Below are positions 12,029-23,245 of a stretch of 64,000 bases of DNA, piece after piece (position 1 is the first letter of the stretch; each line of letters starts with the position of its first letter). Origin of the DNA: Terfezia claveryi (Eukaryota; Ascomycota; Pezizomycetes; Pezizales; Pezizaceae); assembly GCA_015179025.1 (NCBI GenBank), contig WHUX01000176.1:46077-110076 (forward strand), read 5' to 3'. The translations under genes were made by a program, and so were the position numbers. The notes below the pieces were generated by a model, which ran no database searches, was not told the DNA's origin, and worked only from the letters and a program-made list of their open reading frames with translations.

Positions 12029-12745
12029 TGAGATATAGGTATATGAGATATATACTATATCTAATAGGTAGCGGTAATTCAACCAAGTATCCAATAAAGG
12101 AAAAACTTGGGAACGGATCTAATAGGTTGGTAGAGGACGTTCTGGTGAATGTAGAGGACGTTGTGGATCCTGAAGAGGACGCTATAGAGCGTGCACTAGA
12201 AATGTAGAATATATAGGAGAATATATAGTGGAATGTATGAGTAAATAAGATTGATGTGTGAGCTGATGTAAACTAATAATCTCTAAAGGAAGGGAATTCC
12301 CCTCCTACATATATACGATTCCAGTAAGCTATAACACAAGCCAGAGCGTGCTAAATGCGTTCAACATGATTACAACATTCTCAATATCTTTGAGTTTGTA
12401 ACATTAAAGTTTAACAGAAGTATAACTCCGAATATGGTTTAACATGTGTTGTAAGCATGTGAACAGAGCTAAAACAGAGTTATTAGAACGTGAATAACGT
12501 AACTAATAATAGAGTTATGCATGTGAAAAGCATATGGAAATACTTAATCTATATAAGTATTAAGCACATGATTTGACATGTGGTAGAATATAATTAGGAA
12601 TGAATAATGCATGTGTATATGATTTGTGGTATAAGAGAGAGCGTTTGAACGCGTTTTTTAATAGCCTGTTCAAGTGTCAAAACAGCATGATACCTGAACA
12701 AGCCTATTCAAGTGTCAAATCAAGACTAAGAATTCGATTGTGACA
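12029..12745 (-). repeat. 5' LTR of Copia element C
   Basis: On the minus strand it starts TGTCACAATCG (right edge 12745) and ends ...ATATCTCA (left edge about 12029), followed by a likely primer-binding segment GGTTATAAGCCCGG before gag. The right boundary is firm because D1 sequence resumes there. Its first about 85 bp resemble the start of the LTR remnant at 36686-36903, although that one otherwise looks Gypsy-like. The left boundary may be off by a few bases. Confidence 0.65.
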
Positions 12746-13940
12746 ACAGCTAGTCTAGGTAGTATAGAAGGCTATCTTGAATAGTGCACTTAGCTAGGAA
12801 GATCTTAACATAGCGATGCTAGCTAAAATCTACTGTTGCAATAATATCTTTAGCCAGGGGGTCATTCTCATATGCTTTTCTTACCTGTTGTCAGAAATTA
12901 CTTTCTGCATCTGTATTGGCCTCAACATCCCTAATATCAGCCTCGACAAGAATATTGGCAGCTAGGTCAAGATTTCTCAACTTTAATACCACCTCGTTCT
13001 AGTACTTTAGCCTTTCATCTCACCTCTTAGGAAGATCTCCTGATCTCTTGGTCTGTACATCTAGCTTACCTATAGCCTTTTCAGGCTAATACCTAATCTT
13101 GAAGTTAAAATGGGATAAGAATTCCAACTACCTAGCCTGTTGGTAGTTCAATAACTTAGTAGTTGTAAAGTATTCTAGGTTTTTGTTGTTAGAGAGGACC
13201 TCTATAATCCTATTTGTTGATTTCAGGTGGGGCCTCTATTCCTCGAATGCTTGTACAATAGCTATCAACTCTTTGTCATAGATCTCATAATTATATTCTA
13301 CTAGGAAATACTTTTTAGAGAAATATGCTACTGGGTAGAGAATACCATTGACATACTGGGATAGAACTCTGGTAGAAACACCATTGGAGGCATTCATTTC
13401 TATGATATATTTGTTGTTAGAATTGAAGTGGGCCAGGATTGGGGCTAAGTAGAAGGCTTTCTTGAGCTTCTCGAAGGCTGATTGGGCTTCTAGACTCTAC
13501 TAGAAGTGTTAGGCTTTTTTCATGCCCTTGGTATTAGTTAATGCTGTCAGTAGTGCCATGATCTTCAAATATCCTAGAATAAACCAGCAATAGAAGTTAG
13601 CAAATCTCAGGAAAGCCTATAAATCCTTGAGGTTGGCTGGAGTTTGCTACTTTTGGATCATAGCAACCTTTGCAGAGTCTATCTGGATGCCCTCTATGAT
13701 GATAATTAGCCCCAGATACCTGAACTTCTGCACATGGAACTCGCACTTTTCTAGCTTTATATATAGCTTAGCTCCCTCTAGTTTCTCTAGCACTTGTTAG
13801 ACATAGATCTTGTGTTCTGCTAGGGCATCCGAGTAAATGAGAATATCGTCAAGGTAAGCCATGCAGAATATATCCAAGAAGTCCTGCAGGGTGTCATTGA
13901 TAAAGTGCTGGTAAGAGGCCAATACGTTAATTAGGCCAAA
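12746..13940 (-). pseudogene. D1 RNase H, connection and part of reverse transcriptase
   Basis: DNA-level similarity to D4 47650-48830 in reverse complement is obvious throughout: for example the tract around 13680-13760 equals the region encoding [10 protein letters not shown] in D4, and 13100-13330 equals the RNase H end. Translation is broken by many TAG/TAA codons. There is nothing beyond the D-family reverse transcriptase/RNase H. The piece ends at the F1 insertion, and the reverse transcriptase continues at 15742. Confidence 0.75.
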
Positions 13941-14582
13941 TGTAAGGAAGTCACATTTCATTTCCCAATGAAATGTAACTCCCGTTACATACCAACTTTT
14001 AACCTAGTGGAATAAGATATTATCAGGCCGCCAGCGTCGGCCGGCAGATGATAATAAAGGTATAGTAACTCATATATTTCATTAAAGTAATGAGCGTGAC
14101 CATTAGAAGGGTCACGCGATACTTGTAGTTCTATTTCCTAGTAGTTTCTGGCAGTTTCTATCATGTTGCATTCAAATCATGTAATGGGTCAGATGATGGC
14201 GCACTGCCCCAGCACTGCCCTAGTACTGCCCCACTCTGGACAGTATATAGTCCCCTGAATTCCCCTTTGTTGCAGGAGCGTTCAAGTCAGTTCAAGCCAG
14301 AGATAGAGACAGAAACACAGTAGTAGATATATACCAATAATAAAGTATTGAGCTATTATATTCTGGGCCCGTTTGGGCCCATCTCCCTCTATATTCCAAT
14401 AACAAGTAGTAGGCCAGTCGGGCCTACCTTTTACAACTAGAGTGACAATAGAATATATGACAGCAAGATATACTTAAATAGAAGCTATAGGTTCCGTGCA
14501 CCTATAGTGTGCTATAGTAAAATTCTAGTACTGCTGCCCGGCAGTAGAGAGTTGGTTATAAAGCACGCCGCCTTACTTTACA
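13941..14582 (+). repeat. Left LTR of F1
   Basis: TGTAAGGAAG...CTTTACA, a standard TG...CA border. It contains repeated GCACTGCCC words (about 14200-14232) and palindromic GGGCCCGTTTGGGCCC (near 14368) and GTAGGCCAGTCGGGCCTAC tracts. It matches 15095-15736 with only scattered, mostly C/T differences. Confidence 0.85.
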
Positions 14583-15094
14583 TTTTTCAATAGGACATAG
14601 TACTTTATTATTTAAGTCTCAAGTGGTAATAATAGCAAGCTTCTATGAAAAGTAATAGACGTATCTACCTCTATTACAATAGTATGAAGTGTTATAACTA
14701 AACTCGAGACAAAGAGTTTATTATAATAGCTAAAGGTTACAATAAAAAGTACTTGTCAATAGGAAATTATTAAGTATACAACTTATACTTCAAGATTTAA
14801 ATACATATTTAAAGACTTGGTTTTTCCTTGCCAAAGTCAGACTTGGTTCCTCTTCACCAAAGTTAGTACAATTGAATTGGTTACTCAATTGTAAGGTCCC
14901 ACATTTTCTGGTAATGTGCGACAAACTTAATAACTTGTGTTGGAAAGGTTGGAGGCCTGACCAAACAGTTATTTATTATTGTGTGGTATCAATAAATCTT
15001 ATCAGTATAACAACATATATTTATATAAACAATACCTTGCGACAAGGTAAAACTTTAATATTTAAGAGTAGAACTCTCTTTTTTGAGGGAGCCA

Positions 15095-15736
15095 TGTAAG
15101 GAAGTTACATTCCATTTCCCAATGAAATGTAACTCCTGTTACATACCAACTTTTAACCTAGTGGAATAAGATATTATCAGGCCGCCAGCGTCAGCCAGCA
15201 GATGATAATAAAGGTATAGTAACTCATATATTTCATTAAAGTAATGAGCGTAACCATTGGAAGGGTTACGTGATACTTGTAGTTCTATTTCCTAGTAGTT
15301 TCTGGCAGTTTCTATCATGTTGATTTCAAATCATGTAATGGGTCAGATGATGGCGCACTGCCCCAGCACTACCCCAGCACTGCCCCACTCTGGACAGTAT
15401 ATAGTCTCCTGAATTCCCCTTTGTTGGAGGAGCGTTCAAGTCAGTTCAAGCCAGAGATAGAAACAGAAACACAGTAGTAGATATCTACCAATAATAAAGT
15501 ATTGAGCTATTATATTCTGGGCCCGTTTGGGCCCATCTCCCTCTATATTCCAATAACAAGTAGTAGGCCGGTCGGGCCTACCTTTTACAACTAGAGTGAC
15601 AATAGAATATATGCCAGCAAAATATACTTAAATAGAAGCTATAGGTTCTGTGCACCTATAGTTTGCTATAGTAAAACTCTAGTACTACTGCCCAGCAGTA
15701 GAGAGTTGGTTATGGAGCACGCCGTCTTACTTTATA
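15095..15736 (+). repeat. Right LTR of F1
   Basis: Same length as the left LTR and nearly identical to it. It ends CTTTATA where the left copy ends CTTTACA, a C-to-T change at the terminal CA. Confidence 0.85.
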
Positions 15737-15741
15737 CTAAA

Positions 15742-16823
15742 AGGTATTATATTATACTCAAAATAGCCATATCATATCTAGAAGGCTGTTTTCCATTCCT
15801 CTCCCTTAGCAATCCATACTAGGTTGTATACCCCTCTCAAATTCAATTTGGTGAACTATTTTGCTTTAGAAAGTCTGGCTAATGTTTCCTGGATTAGTAG
15901 TAGAAGGTACCTACTTTTTACCGTTATTTTATTCAAATCATAATAATCAACACACAACTAAAGGGAGCCATCCGATTTCTTTACAAATAGTACCAGAGCA
16001 CCCACTGGTAAGGAGCTATAGTAAATGAAGCTCTTGTTGAGGTTTTCTTCTAAGTACTTCTTCAAGACTTCCAGCTTTATATGGGACATTCCATAGATGG
16101 GCCCATAGGAGGGGGTTTTATCTTCTAGAAGCGGAATTGTATTATCATATGGTCTATGGGGGGCCAGCTTCTCCACTGCTTTTTCTGAGAATAGGTTAAT
16201 GAACTCGTAGTATTCATCTGGGACTAGGGATTTCTACTTATCTTTAGACCTTGTCTTATTAATTTCTAAATTGATCTTATAAATTAAGAGGGTATAGATA
16301 TTGAGCTTATACTTTCTAGTAAGATAAGTGAAAGCCTCTACTCTAATGAAGTTAATATCTAAAGGTTTGGTGGAGGATATCGGAGGAACAAGGGTAATAG
16401 GAGGAATGAAGATGACAGTGGCATCAAGGTGTTCTATTGAATTCACTACCTGGGATGGGTAGATAATAGGGAGTGGTAACGTATACAATCCAGTAGTAGT
16501 GGCTTTCAGATTTCTATAGTAGTTTTTATAGTAAGGACTATTGAACTATAAAGTATAAGAGATAAAGCTGACTAATATATTATGCATTCTATACTATAGG
16601 ATTCTGATGACAATTGGGTACTTAAGCTTTGTAACAAACATAAGGAGACTTTCAGAGTAGTTTGCAATATGGACAGGAGAATATATAATAACAGTGATGA
16701 CTCCAGAAGAGATAGATCGGCCATCAATGACATCGAGGGAATGGGGGGTTTTGAGCTTAAAGGTGGGTATAGCATACTTACTAATAAAGGTCTAGTTAAT
16801 AAAGGCAATTTTTGAGGCTCCAC
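15742..16823 (-). pseudogene. D1 reverse transcriptase N-terminus and protease region
   Basis: Reading leftward, the best block is 16176-15958: LAPHRPYDNTIPLLEDKTPS, then YGPIYGMS and [14 protein letters not shown], equivalent to D4 [19 protein letters not shown] and the motifs after it. The block 16488-16234 matches the D4 linker that contains [12 protein letters not shown]. The protease area around 16570-16900 has lost its frame. All is D-family sequence with stops from C-to-T/G-to-A change. Confidence 0.75.
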
Positions 16824-18111
16824 AGTCTATGAGAGCTAATATAACCAGTGTTTTACCATTAAAGGATATCATGATAGGTATAACAAAATGCTCACCAAAT
16901 AGGTAAAACTCGTCAACAGAAATAGAAGGAACAGAGAAAGATGATAAAGACAGATGACCTAATACAGGTCCCTTTCTAGTGTTAATGACTAGGGAAGGGA
17001 CAGAGCTTTTCCCGACTCATCCACCTTTTCAATCCTAGATTCGAAGATAGTGTGAGGGGCTATTAAGCAGTTTTTTTGGAGGGGACATGTGGCGATAAAA
17101 TGGTACTCTTTTCTCTATGTAATGCACAAACTATTAGTGTGGTGATGGTCTCTTTCCTCTTGAGTAAGTTAAGGCCTACCTATAGATAGGTCTATAGGAG
17201 CAGCACTACCTGCTATGAGAGAGGGATGTGATAGTTTATTATAGAGTATAGTAGGTTGTTGAGTGCATGCTGCTACTGAGAACCTTATTTAAGGGTTCGA
17301 GGTTAGGAGGGTTTTTTGGGGAGCTCTAAGTGCCACTATTTACTGTTCCACCCAGCTAGCTTACTCAATAAATTTCTCTAAAGTCTTGGTTAGTAGATAG
17401 TAAACCAGAGCCTTTTTCACCTCAAAGATAAGCCCGTCTTTAAACTAATCGAGCTTGGCTTTGTTATTCCAATTGAGCTCTACTACTAATTTAGAAAACT
17501 TAGCAATATAGGTTAATAGTTCATTGTGCTTTTGCTTGAGGTCTTACAGGGCCCTACTGGCAGTTCTTTTGGGATCTGAGTCTCTGAAAGCTCAGTTTAG
17601 GATTGCTATTAGTACTGGAATATCTACTAGATCAATCCCTATAGCTGTGACAAAAGGCTGTACCTGGTCCATAGCCTTACCTTCCAGTAGGCTATAGATG
17701 TATGAGAGCTAGTGGTAGATAGTATGGAACTTTGCCAAGTCCCCAGAGAGTTTTATCTACACAAAGTTTTTCTATGCTCATAATTGGCCCCAGTCCCCAT
17801 TAAACTTAGGTAGGGTAGGTAGGTCCTATGTTTTCTGGTTTTTTGGACTATTGGACAGGTCCAAAGCACGAGTCAGTCTCTGGATGGTTATCTTGTCCTC
17901 TACTATATCTTTTCGAAGGAGGGTTATTTCATCTTTAGCTTCTTAGATTCACCTTTTAGCTTTTTGAATGTTTGCTTCTTGTTGTTTACTGATAGCATAA
18001 GTATCTGTGAATATTTCTATCACAGTTCATCAGTATGTTGATAGTTCTATCAGGTCTAATAGGATCGGAGTCACCTTTTAGGCTGCGAATCTATCAGTGG
18101 GTAGTAGAATG
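16824..18111 (-). pseudogene. D1 gag relic
   Basis: This is the reverse-strand DNA match to D4 gag (45294-46422). The stretch 17040-17180 corresponds to the knuckle region, 17360-17760 to the gag core, and 17860-18100 to the N-terminal region up to the start. Every segment has multiple stops. The foldback element at 18112 is inserted at the very beginning of gag. Confidence 0.7.
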
Positions 18112-18907
18112 TAGTGTGTGCATCAGCCTGAGTCGAGGCGAGTTTGCCAACTATTTTTCCTACTCGACACCGACTCGCGCTGATGGCAATCCATGAGAAG
18201 CCAACTCGCGCCGACTCGCTGGCTACTCGCGAGTACTCGCCAAGCCCTTTTGTTACGGGGAATAGGCTAGAAGCCTAGCTTCGCCGCCCATATATACATA
18301 AAATTCGTGCATTCGCAGCTTATATATATACATGGAATTCATGCATTCACGGCTTATATATATACATAGAATTCATGTATTCGTGGCTTATATATATACA
18401 TGGAAATCATGCATTCATGGCTTATATATGTACATGGAGTTCGTACATTCGCGGCTAGTATATATCGAATCCATGTATATATAGAGGCCGCATATGCCAG
18501 ATTTACATATATATATAGAGCCCGCGAATACACAATATAGAGGCCGTGCATGCATGAATGCCATGAATATATGTAAGCCGCGAATGCACGAATTCCATGT
18601 ATATATATAAGCCATGAATGCACGAATTCCATGTGTATATATAAGCCACGAATACACGAATTTCATGTATATATATAAGCCGCAAATGCATGATTTCCAG
18701 GTATATATGGTCGGCGAGAGTAGGCTTCAAGCCTATTCTGCCTAACTAATAGGCTTGGCGAGTACTTGTCGGCTACTCGGCGCTGGCCCGAGTTTTCCAG
18801 AGAATTGTCTAGCCAACTCGTCGAGTTAGAGGGTTGGGCAAAACTCGGCCGTCAGCATGAGTCTTGGTGAGTCGGCACGGGGAAAACTCGCCTTGGTGCG
18901 CACGCTA
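18112..18907. mobile_element. hAT-like foldback element, copy 2 (complete, 796 bp)
   Basis: Perfect 8-bp direct repeats GTAGAATG at 18104-18111 and 18908-18915 flank it, the target duplication length of hAT transposons. The ends are TAGTGTGTGCATC and its near inverse ...GTGCGCACGCTA. The whole element is an inverted repeat: the outer about 170 bp of each arm are GC-rich with repeated CGAGTACTCGCC, GCCGACTCG and CGAGGCGAGTTTT words, and the inner parts are 34-bp tandem units (for example starting at 18351, 18385 and 18419) that reverse direction near 18470. There is no transposase. The repeated peptide frames in the arms are by-products of the units. Confidence 0.85.
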
Positions 18908-18957
18908 GTAGAATGTTTGTGGACATTGTACTAGTTGGTCTAAAAGATCCAATGTAG

Positions 18958-19592
18958 TATAACAATGGCTTTGGGGACATGGCAACCAAGAGGTACACTT
19001 GGGTAATAGGTAAGGAAATTATATATATAGGAATACTACATGTATAATTGGAGAAGGTCAAGATAGGGTAGGGGGCAAGGGTAAGAGACAAGAGACAAGA
19101 GGCAAAGAGCAAGAGGTAAGAAGCAAAGGGTAAGTGACATGCAGAGACGATTGCTGTATGTGTTAGAGGGAGGCAGCTATGCTACAGAGTTGTTTTATGA
19201 CACAAGGATATGCACAAAGAAGGTACATAAGCATTGGAAGAAGCAAGGTCATGTATTAAGTATATAAGATATTGCATAGGGATCCAAAGATAGTACAAGG
19301 GACAAAGGCTATATATACATGATTTCGGGACAGGTCAATGAAAGGAATAAGCTTCTTGAAATCCCTATCTTGGGAGCCATGCAGGATAGCAATAACTTAT
19401 TACTTGTGTTGCTAGTAATAACCCATTACCTATATCATAGGTGATGCTTAAGGCAATAACAAGGAGATAACCAATAAATAACAATATGATACTCAGAAAG
19501 GGTACTGTCTGGATGTCAGGCAAGACTAAAGCAACACCCTATTATCTATGATTATAGGTAATGACAAAGACAACCAAGTATGCCATTGTGAT
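18958..19592 (-). repeat. 5' LTR of D1
   Basis: Aligns in reverse complement with the LTRs at 44767-45266 and 41297-41857. The right edge, CCATTGTGATA at 19592, is the mutated inverse of TGTCACAA. The left edge abuts the D-family primer-binding tract (GGTCTAAAAGATCCAATGTAG). Host E1 sequence resumes at 19593. Confidence 0.75.
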
Positions 19593-21256
19593 AACTATGA
19601 TACCTTTATGAGCTAAAAGAATTATAGGAGAAAAGATTAGATTTTTATATATCAAGAACTAATAAGCATAATAGAGATTACTCTTGTCCTCTACCTTTAA
19701 TATTGAAGAGAAGAACTATTTTAAATTAGTTATTCAAGATGCAAATAAAGCAACCACTCATGATAGCATTGAAAAAATAATAAAATATCTTACTGACTAA
19801 TATAATTGCCAGTCCTTTACAGAACTAACTAAGGACTATATTAGAAGTTGTAATACTTATCAATAGACAAAGTATTCCAACAAGGCACTACTTGGACTCA
19901 TAACTCTATTACATGTACCAAGCAGGCTATAGATAGACATATCGATAGATTTTCTTAAGTTAGTATCTATATTTACTAAGTATTCAATTTTGTACCCGAA
20001 TATTACTATTAAAAAAGATCATGTAGTTTGTATTTCCCAATTTAGGACAATTGTTGACAGACAATTAGGATTTTGGTTTCTTATTCCTGTCTCAGATAAT
20101 TTCATAGCAGAACAATGTACTGCTACTTTTAATACTCATATGGTCCCAACTATGGGATACCCTTTTTATATTGTTTTTAATCATGATACTTTTTTTATTT
20201 TAATACACTTACAAGGTTGGGCTAGGAATAAAGCAATTAAGTTGAAACTGTCCACTGCATATCATTTACATGCAAATGGACAATCAGAAATTGTGTACAA
20301 AGAAATTCTGCAAGTAGCAAGAGTCTATAAAATTGAAGAATTTAATTGGCTATAGAAACTACTAGAGATACAGTTGAAACTTAACTCTAGGTATAACACT
20401 ACTAGACAGAATAGCCCCTATTCTATACTGTTTGGATTTAATGTACATTTTGGCATATCGATACTTGCATATCTTATTAATACATATGTACCAGTAAATA
20501 AACATCATAAGGTAACGTTAAAAAACCTATATAATACCAACAAGACTTAAGTATCTCAAGCGAATAAATGACTAGGTTATATAACCAAATTTTTAGTCAG
20601 ACAACAAGTTATATTTTCCTCAGAAAATATCAACTTATCGAACATCTCACCTAAGCTTAAACCAAAATGGCTAGGCTTATTTTCTATTGTTTCTAGTAAT
20701 AGGAAATGCAATAACTATAGCCTAGACCTATCCAATCAACCTAACCTCTATCTCATATATAATACTTTTCATATTAGTAAACTCAAACCCTATTATAAAA
20801 ATGATAATACCTAGTTTTCTCATAGACAAACTCAAAAACTGGGACCAATTCAAAATAATCATTATGAAGTTGAAAAGGTATTAGAATTCAGAACAGCTTC
20901 TCGAACTAGAGAAAAACAATATAAGGTCACATCACTAGGATACTTTTCTAAACTTGATTCTTAGGTAAACACTAAGGATAATACTACCAAAATTCTCCAA
21001 GACTTCTGGATAACTAGAAGTATAGACAATACATTCAAGAAAAATCAAATAACTAGAGGAAAATAAGGACTATGAACTAGAGATAAGACTTGAGCTCTCA
21101 TCTAATAAAAATAAGATAGAATTAGGAGTCAAGGAAATACTAAGAATATTCATATTAATACTAATATATTAATAATGCATTAAATCTTAGGATGTATGGA
21201 AACCAATTTAGTAGAGCGATAGAAGTAAAGATAGAAAATCCTTCTATATAGGGAAA
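19593..21256 (+). pseudogene. E1 integrase and chromodomain relic
   Basis: Longest open part 19990-20355: VVCISQFRTIVDRQLGFWFL, then NHDTFFILIHLQGWARNKAI and ANGQSEIVYKEILQVARVYK. The integrase DDE core thus keeps the D and E of the last two blocks. The zinc-binding region lies at 19630-19880. Downstream, 20865-20985 reads HYEVEKVLEFRTASRTREKQ, then YKV and DS plus stop, a degraded chromodomain. Compared with E3 (52925-52970), the segment at 19915-19955 shows CCATGG-to-CTATAG and TGG-to-TAG type changes, classic CpA-to-TpA. Confidence 0.8.
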
Positions 21257-21968
21257 TGTAATAGAGAACGTTGTTTCATTGCTTATATAATTAATTATAT
21301 ACTTTTATATTTTCTATATTACTACTATATTATATAACTAAGCCTCATGGTTAAAAGACTAGCCTTCTACTCCTTTTGACTGCTTTATAAGCATCCATAG
21401 TATGCGGAATCTTCTATAAAAAATTCCATAGAACTTGCTATATAAACATACCTTCATTATTCCTATATGACCTTTGTTTAGGCTATATGAATCATTACTA
21501 TGGCCATATGACTATTATTTAGGCCATGTGACTCATTACTATGACTATATAACTATTGTTTAGCTTGTATGACTCATTACTATGGCCACATTATCTCTTT
21601 TGTACAGTGCACTATCTTCTGGTATACTACCCTTTATTGTATTTATTTCCTTAGTCATTAGATCTTAGAGGAATATAAAAAGGCCACTGGATTTCCTTTA
21701 GAATCCACAAGAAGCAATCAAGTATAGAATAGAGTAAGCAAGCCTATATTCCAATCAAATTAAGATCATTTAGCTTAGATAGCACAACTTTATATAAGAT
21801 AGATTATACTAGTTAATTACTGTTCTTTAATAGAACATTCTATATAGTAATCTCCTTACCCTTTTGAGGTTTTACTTCAGCAGAACTAAAATATATAAAT
21901 GTCTATATCTATAGATATAGATTGTATAAACAGTACTGAATGAATACTATCTAGTACTATTTATTATA
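21257..21968 (+). repeat. 3' LTR of E1
   Basis: Starts TGTAATAGAGAACG after the purine tract (GGGAAA). It aligns along its length with the forward LTR at 63332-64000 and in reverse complement with 59228-59905. The end near 21968 is inferred from that alignment. It is strongly C-to-T mutated. Confidence 0.75.
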
Positions 21969-22623
21969 CTAAGTATGCTACTAGATCACTATTACCAACC
22001 TGAAAATATCAGCTTGGAAATAAGGTATAGCTTTTCAGCTAGCACTTCTAGATAGAATGGCTATTTTATAGGCTTGACTACAAGTTTTTAGACCTATTAG
22101 AAGTATTGGTTGCTATAAGTACTTATACCTATTAGTTGAGGTTTTCTAGAGATATTAGGTATTATGCTATAGTTTATGTCTTAGAGATTGAACCTACTGC
22201 TAGTAACCCCCTTTTAGGGCAAAAGTACTCTTCACTTCCTTCTATAGTAATTGTAGGTGAAGTAGAGTAGGAGATCAAAGAGGTTTTGGACTCTAGAAAG
22301 TGCTATAGGTGAGTTCAGTACAAGGTTAAGTAGTTAAAGTATAAGGAGGCTACTTAGCAACTTGTGGAAGACTTGGAAATATATAAGACTTAGTCACCCT
22401 CTTCTATAAACAATACTTAAGGAAGTCTCACCTAGTTGAATAATAATATACTATTTAAGATTTATAAGATAGAGTTTACTAAACTCTTGTTCTTATTGTT
22501 TTTGTTATTATTTGGAGTTAGAGTTCTTATTCTTATTCTTATTATTATTGTTATGTATTGATTTTGCTGATAGTTATGCCTAAGCCTCCTTATTGCTAGA
22601 GCTCCACCCTAAAGAGGGGATAG
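21969..22623 (+). pseudogene. D2 integrase C-terminus and chromodomain relic
   Basis: DNA match to D4 49640-50298: the tract at 22000-22250 equals the part encoding RYQPGDKVWLSSRHF to HVSKIEPA, and 22260-22400 equals the chromodomain region (EVLDS...YKVKWL...). Stops occur throughout. It ends in purine tract AAAGAGGGGATAG (22611-22623). The left part of this element was separated by the insertion of E1. Confidence 0.75.
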
Positions 22624-23245
22624 TATTACAATAGTATACTTAGTTGTCTTTGTTATCACCTACAATTGTAGGTAATTAGGTATTGCCTTAGTTCTAGTTA
22701 ATACTCAGATAGTATCTTACCTGAATATTGTATTGTCATTGATTAGTTATCTCCTTGTCTTTACTCTAGGTATTACCTATAATGTAGGTAATAAGTTATT
22801 GCTATCCTACTTTACTCCTGAGATAAAGATCTTGGAAAGCTTGTTCTTTCTGTTACTCTAGCCCAAAATTATATATATATAGCTTCCATCCCTTATACTA
22901 TTATTAGATCCCTATCTAATATCTTATATATTTAATACAGGACCTTGCTTCTCTTTATAAAGGTGTACCCTCCTTATATACCCCTTACTATTATCTTACC
23001 TTGCCTCTCTGTATCTTACCTCTTTGAACAATTCTATAGTACAGCTGCCTTCTTCTGACATATGTACCAACTGCTTCTACATGTCTTTTGCCCCTTGCTT
23101 CTTATCTCTTGCTACTAGCCCTTCTTCTGCCTGTTCTAGCCTTTCTCTGAGATTATATATATAGTATTTCTATAAGTACAACCCCTCCTTATCTACTGCC
23201 TAATTATATCTCTTAGTTGCTTTGTCCTCTGAAGCCTTTATTATA
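22624..23245 (+). repeat. 3' LTR of D2
   Basis: Begins TATTACAATAG (mutated TGTCACAA) right after the purine tract and ends GAAGCCTTTATTATA, which matches CGAAGCCCTCGTTACA of D4. It lengthens the D-family series of LTRs and is strongly AT-shifted. Confidence 0.7.

Larger units (their letters stand above)
9043..12745 (-). mobile_element. Ty1/Copia retrotransposon (element C), 3' end outside window
   Basis: On the minus strand: LTR (12029-12745), gag (about 11090-11960), protease, integrase and the start of reverse transcriptase. Integrase precedes reverse transcriptase, which defines Copia. The reverse transcriptase is interrupted by the foldback element at 9042, and the rest must lie left of the window beyond element A. 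Its LTR abuts sequence of Gypsy element D1 (12746 onward), so C is inserted in D1. Confidence 0.85.
13941..15736 (+). mobile_element. Coding-free LTR element F1
   Basis: Two directly repeated 642-bp LTRs (13941-14582 and 15095-15736) flank only 512 bp with no gag or pol. The target duplication is CCAAA (13936-13940) against CTAAA (15737-15741), which differ by one C-to-T change, and host D1 reads straight across. A purine-rich GAGGGAGCC precedes the second LTR. The LTRs resemble the LTR of the gag-carrying element F3 (60202-60814), which is a candidate autonomous relative. It is a non-autonomous element that would need proteins in trans. Confidence 0.85.
12746..19592 (-). mobile_element. Gypsy chromovirus copy D1, heavily mutated and interrupted
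   Basis: Element of the D family (compare the fuller copy at 44767-50797), minus strand, with the 5' LTR at 18958-19592. Its interior is interrupted by Copia C at the left, by F1 (13941-15736) and by a foldback element (18112-18907). The left-most part aligns with the integrase zinc-binding region of D4 near 48700-48830. The integrase core and 3' LTR are not in the window. It is inserted in element E1, which resumes at 19593. CpA-to-TpA change is pervasive (CTGG to CTAG), leaving no frame above about 85 codons. Confidence 0.85.

Noticed and set aside
18290..18710. Regularly spaced short repeats resembling a CRISPR array
   Set aside because: The repeats are contiguous without unique spacers, form inverted arms, and the context is a eukaryotic transposon with 8-bp target duplication.
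19990..20355. 121-codon frame that could pass for a small gene
   Set aside because: It is the least damaged part of the E1 integrase; stops precede and follow in the same pol sequence.
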